Of a stretch of 64,000 nt of DNA, positions 25,611 to 33,666 are shown in pieces. Made by a program: the position numbers and the translations under genes. Position 1 is the stretch's first letter; every line of letters begins with the position of its first letter. Under the pieces are notes generated by a model. It ran no database searches. It had not been told where the DNA came from and worked only from the letters and a program-made list of their open reading frames with translations. Source of the DNA: Rhodocyclaceae bacterium (lineage in GTDB: Bacteria > Pseudomonadota > Gammaproteobacteria > Burkholderiales > Rhodocyclaceae); NCBI GenBank assembly GCA_018261935.1, contig JAGTRP010000009.1, forward strand, positions 99,635 through 163,634. Reading direction: 5' to 3'.

Positions 25611-26705
25611 ATGCTCTCCCCCGCTCATCTCCCCGGCCTGCCTCCCGACGCCATGAAACCCTGCCTGCCCGCCTCGGCCATCCCCGGCCCCTTCAAGGAA
25701 TGGCCCCTGCTCCTCCTGGGCAACACCCTGGTGGCGGCCTTCCTGACGGTGGCGACGGAATTCGGCTTCCTCACCAGCCTCGTCTATTCCTGCTGCATCG
25801 GCCTCGCCATCGGCCTGGTCAGCAGCCTGAGCTGCGTGCTGGGCAAGCGGAAATCCATGGCCTGGCGGGACCTGGCGGCGGGCGTCCTGATCGGCGGACT
25901 GGGCGGTTTCGTCCTCGGGGCCTACCTGAACGGCCATGTCTCCCAGGCCCTCTGGCGCCTGAACCAGCAGGCCCTGGCGGTCGGCCTGGCCTCGGCGCTG
26001 ACCTTCGGCCTGCTGATCTCCCTGATCTTCTACCACCGCATGCGGGCCTTCGAGTTGGCGGCCCAGGTGCAGGAAGAGCGCCTGCGCCAGGCGGAACACG
26101 AAAAGCGCCTGGAGCAGGCCCGGCTGCAAGTGCTGCAGGCCCGCATCGAGCCCCATTTCCTCTTCAACACCCTCTCCAACATCCTGAGCCTGATCGATTC
26201 CCGGCCGGAGGGGGCGAAATCCATGCTGCTGAACCTCACCGACCTGCTGCGGGGCCACCTCAGCCCGGAAGAGACCACCACCCTGGGGCGCGAACTGGAC
26301 CTGCTGCGGGCCTACCTGGGGATCATGGAGATCCGCATGGGGCCTCGCCTTTCCTGGCGGATCGACGCGCCGCCGGAGGTGCTCGACAGCCCGCTGCCCC
26401 CCTTCCTGCTCCAGCCCCTGGTGGAGAACGCCCTGCGCCATGGCCTGGAGCCCAAGCCGGAGGGCGGCCGGCTGACCATCGCCTGCGCCCGCCAAGGGCA
26501 GGCCCTGGAAATCGTCATCGCCGACGAGGGCCTGGGACTGGAGAGGCCCTCGGCCCATCCCGGCGCCGGGCAGGGGATGGCCAATGTGCGGGAACGCCTG
26601 GCCCACGCCTTCGGCCCGGCGGCGGGGCTGGAGCTCGCCGCCAACCGGGCAGGCGGCGCCACCTGCCGCCTGACCCTGCCCCAGGAGGTTCCATGCGGGT
26701 CCTGA
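25611..26705 (+). CDS. Sensor histidine kinase, LytS/AlgZ (His_kinase) family
   Basis: Encodes up to 364 residues (an internal ATG at 25653 is possible). Four membrane helices lie in residues ~30-150. After a short coiled coil (~155-175) comes the family phosphoacceptor motif RIEPHFLFNTLSNILSLI (His at about residue 182), then a HATPase domain with LVENALRHGLEP (N box) and ADEGLGLERP...GAGQGMANVRERL (G boxes). The input has no periplasmic domain, so the signal is probably membrane-bound. The response regulator gene starts 13 nt before its stop. It follows the ABC/LolA-like operon by 34 nt and may control it or be cotranscribed with it. Confidence 0.92.
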   Translation: MLSPAHLPGLPPDAMKPCLPASAIPGPFKEWPLLLLGNTLVAAFLTVATEFGFLTSLVYSCCIGLAIGLVSSLSCVLGKRKSMAWRDLAAGVLIGGLGGFVLGAYLNGHVSQALWRLNQQALAVGLASALTFGLLISLIFYHRMRAFELAAQVQEERLRQAEHEKRLEQARLQVLQARIEPHFLFNTLSNILSLIDSRPEGAKSMLLNLTDLLRGHLSPEETTTLGRELDLLRAYLGIMEIRMGPRLSWRIDAPPEVLDSPLPPFLLQPLVENALRHGLEPKPEGGRLTIACARQGQALEIVIADEGLGLERPSAHPGAGQGMANVRERLAHAFGPAAGLELAANRAGGATCRLTLPQEVPCGS

Positions 26706-27454
26706 TCGCCGACGACGAAGCCCCCCTGCGGGAGTGGCTGCGCCACCAGCTGCAGGCCCTCGACGGGGCCATCGAGGTGGTGGCCGAAACCGGCGACGGG
26801 CCGGCCACCCTGGCCGCCATCGAGCGCACCCGGCCCGACGTGGCCTTCCTCGACATCCGCATGCCCGGCTGCACCGGCCTGGACGTGGCGGCCCGTTGCG
26901 CCGGGGCCTGCCACGTGGTCTTCGTCACCGCCTACGACGAGTTCGCCCTGGAGGCTTTCGAGCGGGCGGCGCTGGATTACCTGGTGAAGCCGGTGCGCGG
27001 CGAGCGCCTGGCCCGCACCCTGGAGCGGCTACGGCCCCTGCTGGGGGCAACCCGCCCCTCCGCCCTGCCCGCCGAGGCCCTGCAGCAGCTCCTCCAGGCC
27101 CTGCGCCCCACTGCGGCACCCCAGGCCCGCCCCCTGCGCTGGCTCACCGCCGGCAGCGGCGACCAGGTGCGCCTGATCGACGTGCTGACGGTGGATCATT
27201 TCGCCGCCCAGGACAAATACACCGAAGTCCGCACCGCCCGGGAAACCGCCCTGGTGCGCACTCCCCTGAGCCGGCTGGAGGAGGAGCTGGACCCGGAAAC
27301 CTTCTGGCGCATCCATCGCGGCCATATCGTCCGGGTCGCCGCCATCGAGCAGGTGCGCCGGGACATGATGGGACGCCTTACCCTGCGGCTTTCCGGCCAC
27401 CCGGAAAGCCTGCCGGTGAGCCGCGCCTTCAGCCACCGTTTCAAGGTGATGTGA
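26693..27454 (+). CDS. LytR/AlgR-family response regulator (LytTR DNA-binding domain)
   Basis: Encodes 253 residues from an ATG with a perfect AGGAGG at 6 nt. The receiver domain (1-120) has the acidic pocket DDE, the phosphorylation site in DVAFLDIRMPG (~residue 55), T in VFVTAYDEFAL and K in YLVKPV. Residues ~145-250 are a LytTR domain: VDHFAAQDKYTEVRT, LEEELDPETFWRIHRGHIV and the closing LPVSRAFSHRFKVM. LytTR regulators bind pairs of short direct repeats. It overlaps its kinase gene; the pair faces the aminotransferase gene tail to tail. Confidence 0.94.
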   Translation: MRVLIADDEAPLREWLRHQLQALDGAIEVVAETGDGPATLAAIERTRPDVAFLDIRMPGCTGLDVAARCAGACHVVFVTAYDEFALEAFERAALDYLVKPVRGERLARTLERLRPLLGATRPSALPAEALQQLLQALRPTAAPQARPLRWLTAGSGDQVRLIDVLTVDHFAAQDKYTEVRTARETALVRTPLSRLEEELDPETFWRIHRGHIVRVAAIEQVRRDMMGRLTLRLSGHPESLPVSRAFSHRFKVM

Positions 27455-27469
27455 GGACCGGCCCGCCGG

Positions 27470-28630
27470 CTACAGGCGCTGGCGCAGCCGCTCCCCGGCC
27501 GCCGCCAGAGTCTCTTCCTTCTTGGCGAAGCAGAAGCGCACCACCCGGTCGTCCCGGCCGTCCCCGTAGAAGGCCGACACCGGGATCACCGCCACCCCCA
27601 CCTCCCGGGTCATCCACTCGGCGAACTGCCGGTCCGGCAGGTCCGAAATGGCATCGTAGCGGGCGAGCTGGAAATAGGTGCCCCGGCAGGGCAGGAGCTC
27701 GAAGGGGGTGCCAACCAGCTGGCGGCGGAAGAAATCCCGCTTTTCCTGGTAGAAGGCGGCGAGGCCCTGGTGGCGGGAGGCGTCCTGCATGCATTCGGCC
27801 AGGGCGAGCTGGGACGGGGTGTGCACCGTGAAGACGTTGAACTGGTGCACCTTGCGGAATTCCGCCATGAGGTCCCGGGGCCCGACCACGTAGCCGATCT
27901 TCCAGCCGGTGATGTGGTAGGTCTTGCCGAAGCTGGACACCACCAGGGTGCGCTCCCGCAGCTCCGGGTGGCCGGCGAGGCTTTCGTGCTTGCCGCCGTC
28001 GAAGACGATGTGCTCGTACACCTCGTCGGACAGGACCACGATGCCGGTGCCCCGGACGATGGCCGCCAGGGCCTCCAGGTCGGCGGCGGACAGGACGCTG
28101 CCGGCTGGGTTGTGGGGGGAATTGACGATGATCATGCGGGTCTTCGCCGTCACCAGGCGGCGCACCGCTTCCCAATCCGGCGCGTAGTCCGGGAAGCGCA
28201 GCCGGGAACGGACCACCGTGCCCCCGACCATTTCGACCGCCGGCCCGTAGGAGTCATAGACCGGCTCGAAGACGATCACCTCGTCCCCCGGCCGCACGAA
28301 GGCGGCGATGGCGGTGAAGATGGCCTGGGTGGCCCCGGCCGTCACCGTCACTTCGCTCTCCACGTCGAAGCGGGTGCCGTAGAGGGCCTCCACCTTGTCC
28401 GCGATGGCCTGCCGCAGCTCCGGCATCCCGGCCATGGGCGCGTACTGGTTGCGCCCGGCCAGCATGTGGCGATGGACGGCGTCGAACAGGGCCGGGTCGG
28501 CCTGGAAGTCGGGGAAGCCCTGGGAAAGGTTGATGGCCCCGCACTCCGCCGCCAGCTTCGACATGACGGTGAAGATGGTGACACCGATATTGGACAACTC
28601 GGGGCGCGGTACAAATAGCTGTTTTTTCAT
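27470..28630 (-). CDS. PLP-dependent class I/II aminotransferase (methionine/aromatic aminotransferase, YbdL-like)
   Basis: Encodes 386 residues from the ATG at 28630 (GAG ribosome site at 7 nt). Fold type I motifs are complete: INLSQGFPDF near residue 37, the NQYAPMAGMPELRQAI substrate segment, NSPHNPAGSVL, LSDEVYEHIVFDG (Asp/Tyr for PLP), and the Schiff-base Lys in VSSFGKTYHITGWKIGY. The NLSQGFPDF plus KTYHITGWKIGY combination is that of YbdL/kynurenine aminotransferase-like enzymes, which use methionine, phenylalanine or glutamine. Methionine use would suit the mtnA-aldolase salvage genes further along, but this is inference. It is a single gene. Confidence 0.9.
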   Translation of the reverse strand: MKKQLFVPRPELSNIGVTIFTVMSKLAAECGAINLSQGFPDFQADPALFDAVHRHMLAGRNQYAPMAGMPELRQAIADKVEALYGTRFDVESEVTVTAGATQAIFTAIAAFVRPGDEVIVFEPVYDSYGPAVEMVGGTVVRSRLRFPDYAPDWEAVRRLVTAKTRMIIVNSPHNPAGSVLSAADLEALAAIVRGTGIVVLSDEVYEHIVFDGGKHESLAGHPELRERTLVVSSFGKTYHITGWKIGYVVGPRDLMAEFRKVHQFNVFTVHTPSQLALAECMQDASRHQGLAAFYQEKRDFFRRQLVGTPFELLPCRGTYFQLARYDAISDLPDRQFAEWMTREVGVAVIPVSAFYGDGRDDRVVRFCFAKKEETLAAAGERLRQRL

Positions 28631-28753
28631 CGTTAACTCAAACCACTGAACCTTGTTTATGGCCTCCCGCTCCCATGAGCGTGGAGTCATGAATTGACCT
28701 GCATTCCGACCCGCGGTCGTCCGTATGGTTGTTCAGTCACAGGAGGCATCTCG

Positions 28754-29338
28754 ATGCGGCACCCGTTCCCTCGCAATACCAAAGCCATGATTCTCGCATT
28801 TGTCGCGCTAACCATCCCCCAATTCGCTTTTGCCCAATCAAGGGCACCGGAGACATCGATGGACAAGGGCAAGATCCAGATACCAAAGTCCGTGCAGGCG
28901 GAACACAAGGAAATTCACGCCACGCTCGTGGAGGCCACGAAAGCGCCCGGGCGCGTAGGCATCGCCGCCAGGAAACTCGCCGAGGTGCTGGATCCGCACT
29001 TCGTGCGCGAGGAACAGATTGCGCTGCCGCCATTGGGGCTCCTTGCCTCCTTGGCGGCCGGCATCCCCTTGCCGGAAAAGGCCGCCTCGGAAGCATTGGG
29101 CATGAGCGACGCGTTGCGGTCAGAGTTGCCCAGGATGCTGGAGGAACACAAGGCAATCCACGCTGCTGTCGAACAACTGCATCTTGCAGCCCGTGCCGAG
29201 CACGCGACGAAGTACGAGCAGCTGGCCGAGCAATTGGCACTGCATGCGCAGACAGAGGAGGAAGTGCTCTATCCCGCTGCGGTGCTCATCGGCGGCATCA
29301 TCCGGGCGCGCCAGCAAACGAAGTCGCCGGCCCGGTGA
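28754..29338 (+). CDS. Exported hemerythrin-like HHE-domain protein
   Basis: Encodes 194 residues from the ATG at 28754, set by AGGAGG at 7 nt; the frame is open further upstream but without a ribosome site. A signal peptide (MILAFVALTIPQFAFA) is followed by a four-helix hemerythrin-like domain: VQAEHKEIHATLVEA, LDPHFVREEQIALPPLG, LEEHKAIHAAVEQL and LHAQTEEEVLYPAAV. The spaced His and Glu residues match a di-iron site. Most hemerythrin-like proteins are cytoplasmic, so the signal peptide is unusual; a periplasmic role in oxygen, NO or iron binding is inference. The gene opens the accessory segment and its codon use is less GC-biased than the aminotransferase beside it. Confidence 0.82.
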   Translation: MRHPFPRNTKAMILAFVALTIPQFAFAQSRAPETSMDKGKIQIPKSVQAEHKEIHATLVEATKAPGRVGIAARKLAEVLDPHFVREEQIALPPLGLLASLAAGIPLPEKAASEALGMSDALRSELPRMLEEHKAIHAAVEQLHLAARAEHATKYEQLAEQLALHAQTEEEVLYPAAVLIGGIIRARQQTKSPAR

Positions 29339-29748
29339 GTGCGGCGGTTACCACCGGACAGGGGTACTCCGGCCGCACCCGCTTGCGCATCCCGATTGAA
29401 CTGATCGACCTATTCGAAGAAACCGGCAATCACCACTACTGGCAACGGCCCGCCAATACCCGACACCCCCGGTTGCTATGCAATTTGAATTGCGGCAGGA
29501 TGCATGGCCAACCGGCCCCTTCCTCTTGGCTAGGGCTGGATACACTGGCCAAAAGGATATTGGACATGATGAATAACACCGCCCGAATATCGAACAATAA
29601 AAACCGCCACTTAGCCAAGTCACCCGGTTTATTGGTCAGTCCGATATCCAGTTTACTGTTCGAACTGACGTCCACTTCACGTTGGGCCCCACAAGCCGCA
29701 TGAGCAATAGCCAATCCGTCCCCGTTTGGCTGAATTAAGGAGCAAACC
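29339..29748 (+). other. 410-nt gene-free accessory spacer with attC-like half site
   Basis: No convincing ORF. Base composition is clearly more AT-rich than the flanks, especially 29555-29670. GTCAGTCCGA (from about 29636) and TCGAACTGAC (ending about 29670) form a near-perfect inverted repeat, and 29681-29687 is GTTGGGC preceded by CTTCAC, exactly the R' end of an attC site; no matching R'' is found. The next gene starts 62 nt after that heptamer. This could be the worn 3' end of an attC whose 5' half is lost. Confidence 0.35.
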
Positions 29749-30030
29749 ATGACCAAGATCCGACATTACTTTGATGCAGCGTCGCTAATCACCATCGTCA
29801 TTACATTTGCTCTTTTCGTGGCCGCGCTTTACTTCACTGGGTTTACCCACGATCTACTGCTCGAAGCTGGCGTGTTCCTGGTTTCGGTGAAACTGATCCT
29901 AATGTCGTACAAGAATAAGGTTGCATCGGATGACCTGCACAAGGAGTTGAAAGAGATTCGTTCCCTGATACAAGAAATGAATAGAGACTCGAAGAGGGAC
30001 GCGCCAAAAGCAGCGCACCCTTCAATTTGA
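29749..30030 (+). CDS. Small two-helix membrane protein, probable gene-cassette ORF
   Basis: Encodes 93 residues with AAGGAG at 6 nt before the ATG. Two membrane helices (about 11-32 LITIVITFALFVAALYFTGF and 38-55 LLLEAGVFLVSVKLILM) are followed by a charged helical tail (DLHKELKEIRSLIQEMNRDSKRD) with coiled-coil character. No family recognised. The base composition is lower in GC than in the core genes. It lies between an attC-like half site (29681-29687) and a full attC (30298-30384), so it is a candidate integron cassette gene. Confidence 0.65.
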   Translation: MTKIRHYFDAASLITIVITFALFVAALYFTGFTHDLLLEAGVFLVSVKLILMSYKNKVASDDLHKELKEIRSLIQEMNRDSKRDAPKAAHPSI

Positions 30031-30146
30031 ACGTTGCCTCTTCATCATGACACTTTCAGCAATCGACGTTCATCGCATCGAAAAGACAATGGCTGGAAAT
30101 AAGGTGAGTTCAATCGCCTGTAGTCTCATGCATGCGTGAGCGGCCG

Positions 30147-30186
30147 GGGACATAGGTAACAGATTAGTCCGGACACATGGGTAACA
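30147..30186 (+). mobile_element. Insertion-sequence end remnant (IS481-like double motif)
   Basis: GGGACATAGGTAACA (30147-30161) and GGACACATGGGTAACA (30171-30186) are near-identical direct repeats of a GGACA-N-GGTAACA motif. Repeated GGACATGGGTAACA-type motifs are, from memory, found at the ends of IS481-family elements, where the transposase binds. No transposase gene or second end is present, so this is a solo end. It lies inside the 30031-30387 gap, which otherwise holds the tail of an open frame ending LKLLRALK at about 30290 and then the attC site. Confidence 0.4.
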
Positions 30187-30297
30187 CTCTTTTTAGGGAC
30201 CGCCCCGGGTCCAAGGCGTTCGGCGAGGATTCCTCGCGACGGCAGGCTCGGTGAAGCCACATTGAAGCTGCTTCGTGCCCTCAAATGAGCCGCCGTT

Positions 30298-30384
30298 GCC
30301 CAACCCGGCGCTCAACCTCACTCCCTTCGGTCGCTGAACGCTGCGCGATAAAGCCGCGCAGCGCCGGTTAGTTCTACGTTGGGC
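30298..30384 (+). other. Integron attC recombination site, cassette orientation plus
   Basis: R'' GCCCAAC (30298-30304), 6-nt spacer, L'' CTCAACC (30311-30317), variable arm with TGCGCG and CGCGCA able to pair, L' GGTTAG (30366-30371), 6-nt spacer, R' GTTGGGC (30378-30384). R'' and R' are perfectly complementary and match RYYYAAC and GTTRRRY. L'' differs from the complement of L' only by one extra C, the extrahelical base of real attC sites. Total 87 nt. The next ORF starts 3 nt after R', the usual cassette start layout. Confidence 0.85.
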
Positions 30385-30387
30385 ATC

Positions 30388-30954
30388 ATGACAAAAAGCC
30401 CCACCATCGTCGCCATCCTTTTGGCAAGCACTGCCCTTGGGTGCGCCACGTCCACGAAGGCTCCGCCGACGGACTGGCCATGGCAAGCCACAGCCGTCGT
30501 CCAGTTCTGTGTCGCCAACCCCGCTTCGAAGGACTTCTATAAGTTCATTCACGTGAATGTCCATCCTGATGGCCGACCGGCTTCGACTGGGGTCACCAAC
30601 GCTTATCCTGCCGGCACGACAGCCGCAGGACAGACGGTGTTCGAAGGCTACGGGACCGCGCCTCCCGCCCGGCTGCGGGCGATCCTGACCTATGGCCAGG
30701 AACGGCAGCGGTACGTGTATTTCCCCAAGCCCCCTGTGTTGGAGGAGCGCTGGAGCGAATGGCAAAGCGCGGACTTCCAGTCGGAGGACTACGGCTTCAG
30801 TCAGAAGCTGCTGTACTCGGGCAAGTACGAATCCCAACCGGCTTCGGATAATGCAACGAAGGTCCGTTTCAGGCTCAAGTCATTCAACCAGCAGCGCCAG
30901 GATCTCGACGACTATCGCAAAGGCATCGGCCGGGAAGAGATCCCGCCTTGCTGA
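30388..30954 (+). CDS. Uncharacterised lipoprotein directly after an attC site (gene cassette)
   Basis: Encodes 188 residues from the ATG at 30388, only 3 nt after the attC; no ribosome site fits well, as is frequent in cassettes. The N-terminus is a lipoprotein signal (IVAILLASTALGC, Cys at about residue 17). The mature part has no membrane segment, is rich in Pro, Tyr and Trp, and contains QFCVANPASKDFYKFIHVNVHPDG and a paired pattern of charged residues. No family is recognised. No second attC is found between its stop and the next gene, so the cassette's 3' boundary is not clear. Confidence 0.65.
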   Translation: MTKSPTIVAILLASTALGCATSTKAPPTDWPWQATAVVQFCVANPASKDFYKFIHVNVHPDGRPASTGVTNAYPAGTTAAGQTVFEGYGTAPPARLRAILTYGQERQRYVYFPKPPVLEERWSEWQSADFQSEDYGFSQKLLYSGKYESQPASDNATKVRFRLKSFNQQRQDLDDYRKGIGREEIPPC

Positions 30955-31101
30955 GGACATCTGCCCACTCGGCCGAACGCCCTGCCGGCCACTCCCCCTT
31001 CCCCGGCGCCCCTATCCAATGAACGGCGTACCATCGCCATTCTTCCGAAAACCATTTTTCTACCGCCTCGCCAGCCGGCACAGAGGAGAAAGCGGCTCCC
31101 C

Positions 31102-31614
31102 ATGAATCCCAAGATCGCCATCAGGAACGAAACAGACGCCGATGTGGGCGCAATCACAGACGTGACTGTTGCCGCATTCAAGTCCCTGGAGATCAGCCAT
31201 CACACGGAACAATTCATTGTCGCCGCGCTGCGGGCCGCCAATGCACTGACGGTATCCCTGGTCGCGGAAGTGGATGGGCGAGTGGTGGGGCATATTGCCT
31301 TCTCTCCCGTGGCCATTTCGGACGGCACTCGCAACTGGTACGGCCTTGGACCCGTTTCGGTGCTGCCGGAGTACCAGCGGCAGGGCATTGGCAAAGCCCT
31401 GGTACAGGAGGGGCTGTCACGGCTGAAGACCATGGATGCGCAAGGATGCTGCCTGGTCGGACATCCGGATTACTACCGGAAATTCGGCTTCAGGAATACG
31501 CCGGAGCTCGTGCTTGAGGGCGTGCCCCAGGAGTTCTTCTTCGCCCTGTCTTTCGATGGGCATATTCCCCACGGCAACGTCACTTTCCACGACGGATTCA
31601 AGGCCGAGGGCTGA
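31102..31614 (+). CDS. GNAT family N-acetyltransferase (YhbS-like)
   Basis: Encodes 170 residues with GGAGAAAG upstream of the ATG. The GNAT fold is complete: IRNETDADVGAITDVTVAAFK (strand 1-helix 1), VGHIAFSPVAISDG, then motif A GLGPVSVLPEYQRQGIGKALVQEGL with the Q/R-x-x-G-x-G/A acetyl-CoA loop, and GCCLVGHPDYYRKFGF. The GHPDYYRKFGF ending is that of YhbS-type enzymes. Substrate unknown. It is one of two adjacent GNAT genes in the accessory segment; GNAT genes are common integron cargo. Confidence 0.9.
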   Translation: MNPKIAIRNETDADVGAITDVTVAAFKSLEISHHTEQFIVAALRAANALTVSLVAEVDGRVVGHIAFSPVAISDGTRNWYGLGPVSVLPEYQRQGIGKALVQEGLSRLKTMDAQGCCLVGHPDYYRKFGFRNTPELVLEGVPQEFFFALSFDGHIPHGNVTFHDGFKAEG

Positions 31615-31664
31615 CCCGTCTGTCACCCGAACGCCGGTTGCTCAAACCTTACGAGTCTTCCCCA

Positions 31665-32189
31665 ATGCCTGCTCTGCTACGCACCTATGCCCCGGAGGAT
31701 CGAGAAGCAGTGAATGCCTTGGCGCTTGCTGCCTTTCAGCAATACCGCCACGCCTATGGTGACTGGCCGGCATTCAGCAAGGCCGTTGGAAACATGGCCG
31801 CGCTGTCCGGGTCTGGCGAGCTGATCGTTGCCGAAGAGGAGAACAAGGTCGTTGGCGCGGTTGCGTATATCGGCCCCAACAAGCCGAAGGCCGATTTCTT
31901 CAATCCCGAGTGGCCGGTAATGCGGATGTTGGTGGTTCATCCATCTTCCCGAGGGCTTGGCATAGGCCGGTGCTTGGCGGAGGAGTGCATCCGCCTTGCC
32001 ATCCGGGACCAAGCGGCGGTTTTTGCGTTACACACCACAGGAATCATGTCTGTGGCGCTAGGAATGTATGAGCGCATGGGCTTCACCTTTCACCGAGCGG
32101 CTCCCCCGATCCATGGCGTTCCTTATGGCATTTATCTCAAAACCCTGCGCCCCGTCCACGCCGAAGGCTTCGCCAAGGAGTGGCCGTGA
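31665..32189 (+). CDS. GNAT family N-acetyltransferase
   Basis: Encodes 174 residues from the ATG at 31665; the open frame before it is short and lacks a ribosome site. Motif A is MRMLVVHPSSRGLGIGRCLAEECIRLA, with the R-G-L-G-I-G acetyl-CoA loop; the C-terminal part has ALGMYERMGFTFHRAAP, the typical GNAT Y-E-R-M-G-F turn. Substrate unknown. Only 50 nt separate it from the other acetyltransferase gene, and the two share no close likeness beyond the fold, so they are not a recent tandem duplication. About 65 nt of non-coding DNA separate it from the cusS-like gene, read on the other strand. Confidence 0.88.
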   Translation: MPALLRTYAPEDREAVNALALAAFQQYRHAYGDWPAFSKAVGNMAALSGSGELIVAEEENKVVGAVAYIGPNKPKADFFNPEWPVMRMLVVHPSSRGLGIGRCLAEECIRLAIRDQAAVFALHTTGIMSVALGMYERMGFTFHRAAPPIHGVPYGIYLKTLRPVHAEGFAKEWP

Positions 32190-32253
32190 CTCGCAGCCCT
32201 ATGCATAAGTGCCCGCCGCTTGGCGCTTGCCCAAGTCCTTGGCTTGGTTTCGG

Positions 32254-33666
32254 TTATTGCGGCGCTTCGACTCTGGTTGGAATCACAAGGCTGAACCGGG
32301 TCACCCCGTCCTGGGAAGAAACCGCCGCCCTCCCCCCATGGGCCTCCACGATGGACCGGGTGATGGCCAGCCCCAGCCCGGCCCCTTCGCTGCCGTGGTG
32401 CCGGGAGGCATCCACCCGGTAGAACCGGTCGAACAGCCGGGGCAGGTGCTCCGCCGGGATGGTCTCCCCGGTGTTTTCCACCGATAGCTTCACACCGTCC
32501 GTCCCGCTCTCTTCCACCCGGATGGCGACTTCTCCCCCCGGTGGCGTATAGCGGACGGCGTTGGAGAGCAGGTTGCTGATGGCCCGGCGCAGCATCAGCC
32601 GGTCCCCGGAGACCTGGCCGGCGCCGGAGCTTTCGAGGCGGATGCCCTTCTCCTCGGCCAGGGCCTCGTAGAACTCAAGCACCCCCTGCACCTCGGCGGC
32701 CAGGTCCACCGGCTCCCGACTGGGGACCAGGAGATCGTTGTCCGCCTTGGCCAGGAAAAGCATGTCGCCGATGATCCGGGACAGGCGCTCGAACTCCTCG
32801 GCATTGGACGCCAGGATGTCCTGGTACTCCTCGGCGCTGCGGGCCTTGGAGAGGGTCACCTGGGTCTGGGTGAGGAGGTTGCTGACCGGGGTGCGCAGTT
32901 CGTGGGCGATGTCCGAGGCGAAGTCCGACAGCCGCTGGAAGGAGTCCTCCAGGCGCACCAGCATCTCGTTCAGGGTTGCGGCCAGTTCGGCCAGCTCCAC
33001 GGGGACCTTGTCCACCGCCAGCCGGCGGTCGAGGCGGTTGGCGGTGATGCCGGCGGCCTCCCGCCGGATCGCCCGCAGGGGCGCCAGCCCCCGGCGGGCC
33101 GCGGCCCAGCCGAGCAGGCCGGTGACCAGGGCGGCGGCCACCACCACCGACCACAGGGTGGTGCGGAAGGCGGCCATGAAATGGCGATGGTGGGAGATGT
33201 CGGTGGCCACCGCCACCAGGGGCGGCGGGGCCTCCGGAATGCCGGTGGGGACGAGGTCGGAAACGCCCCGGAAAGGCCGGTCCTCCCCGGCGGTCCACAC
33301 CACGGACCGGGCCGGGCCGGTGGGGGCATGGCGGTCGAGCAGCACCGGGGGGAAGTCGGCGCCGGGGGTGGCGAACAGGGTGCGGCCGTCCGGCGCCAGG
33401 ACGGCGATGGCCAGGCCGGGCTGCCCGACCAGGGAATCGGCCAGCTGCCGGGGGACGCCCTCCAGGTCCCGGGGGGAGCGGGCCTTCTCCAGCACATGGG
33501 CCGTGAGCTGGAGCTTGCCCGCCAGCACGTCCCTGTCCAGCTCCTCGAAATGCCGCTCCACCGCATTGCCGATCAGCAGCCCCAGCAGGAGCAGCACGGC
33601 GGTGGAGGCCGCCGCGAACAGCAGGGTGAGCTGGGCGGTGATCGATCTTCGTCCCTGGAGGCGCAC
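32254..33666 (-). CDS. cusS: Heavy-metal sensor histidine kinase (CusS/CopS type)
   Basis: Encodes 470 residues from a GTG that overlaps the last base of the regulator's TAG. Two membrane helices (~12-34 and ~160-184) bracket a periplasmic sensor domain of ~125 residues with several His (for example ISHHRHF near its end). HAMP, then the dimerisation domain with the phosphoacceptor FASDIAHELRTPVSNLLTQTQ, and an HATPase domain (NLLSNAVRYTPPGGEV, HGSEGAGLGLAITRSIVEAHGG). The layout matches CusS/CopS/IrlS sensors that bind periplasmic copper or silver. Its position, divergent from the cusF-cusCBA genes, supports copper sensing. Confidence 0.92.
   Translation of the reverse strand: MRLQGRRSITAQLTLLFAAASTAVLLLLGLLIGNAVERHFEELDRDVLAGKLQLTAHVLEKARSPRDLEGVPRQLADSLVGQPGLAIAVLAPDGRTLFATPGADFPPVLLDRHAPTGPARSVVWTAGEDRPFRGVSDLVPTGIPEAPPPLVAVATDISHHRHFMAAFRTTLWSVVVAAALVTGLLGWAAARRGLAPLRAIRREAAGITANRLDRRLAVDKVPVELAELAATLNEMLVRLEDSFQRLSDFASDIAHELRTPVSNLLTQTQVTLSKARSAEEYQDILASNAEEFERLSRIIGDMLFLAKADNDLLVPSREPVDLAAEVQGVLEFYEALAEEKGIRLESSGAGQVSGDRLMLRRAISNLLSNAVRYTPPGGEVAIRVEESGTDGVKLSVENTGETIPAEHLPRLFDRFYRVDASRHHGSEGAGLGLAITRSIVEAHGGRAAVSSQDGVTRFSLVIPTRVEAPQ

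Noticed and set aside
30031..30387. Pseudogene of a transposase in the gap before the attC
   Set aside because: Only a short open tail (ending LKLLRALK) and the IS-end motif are seen; no DDE or helix-turn-helix motif, so a transposase cannot be claimed.
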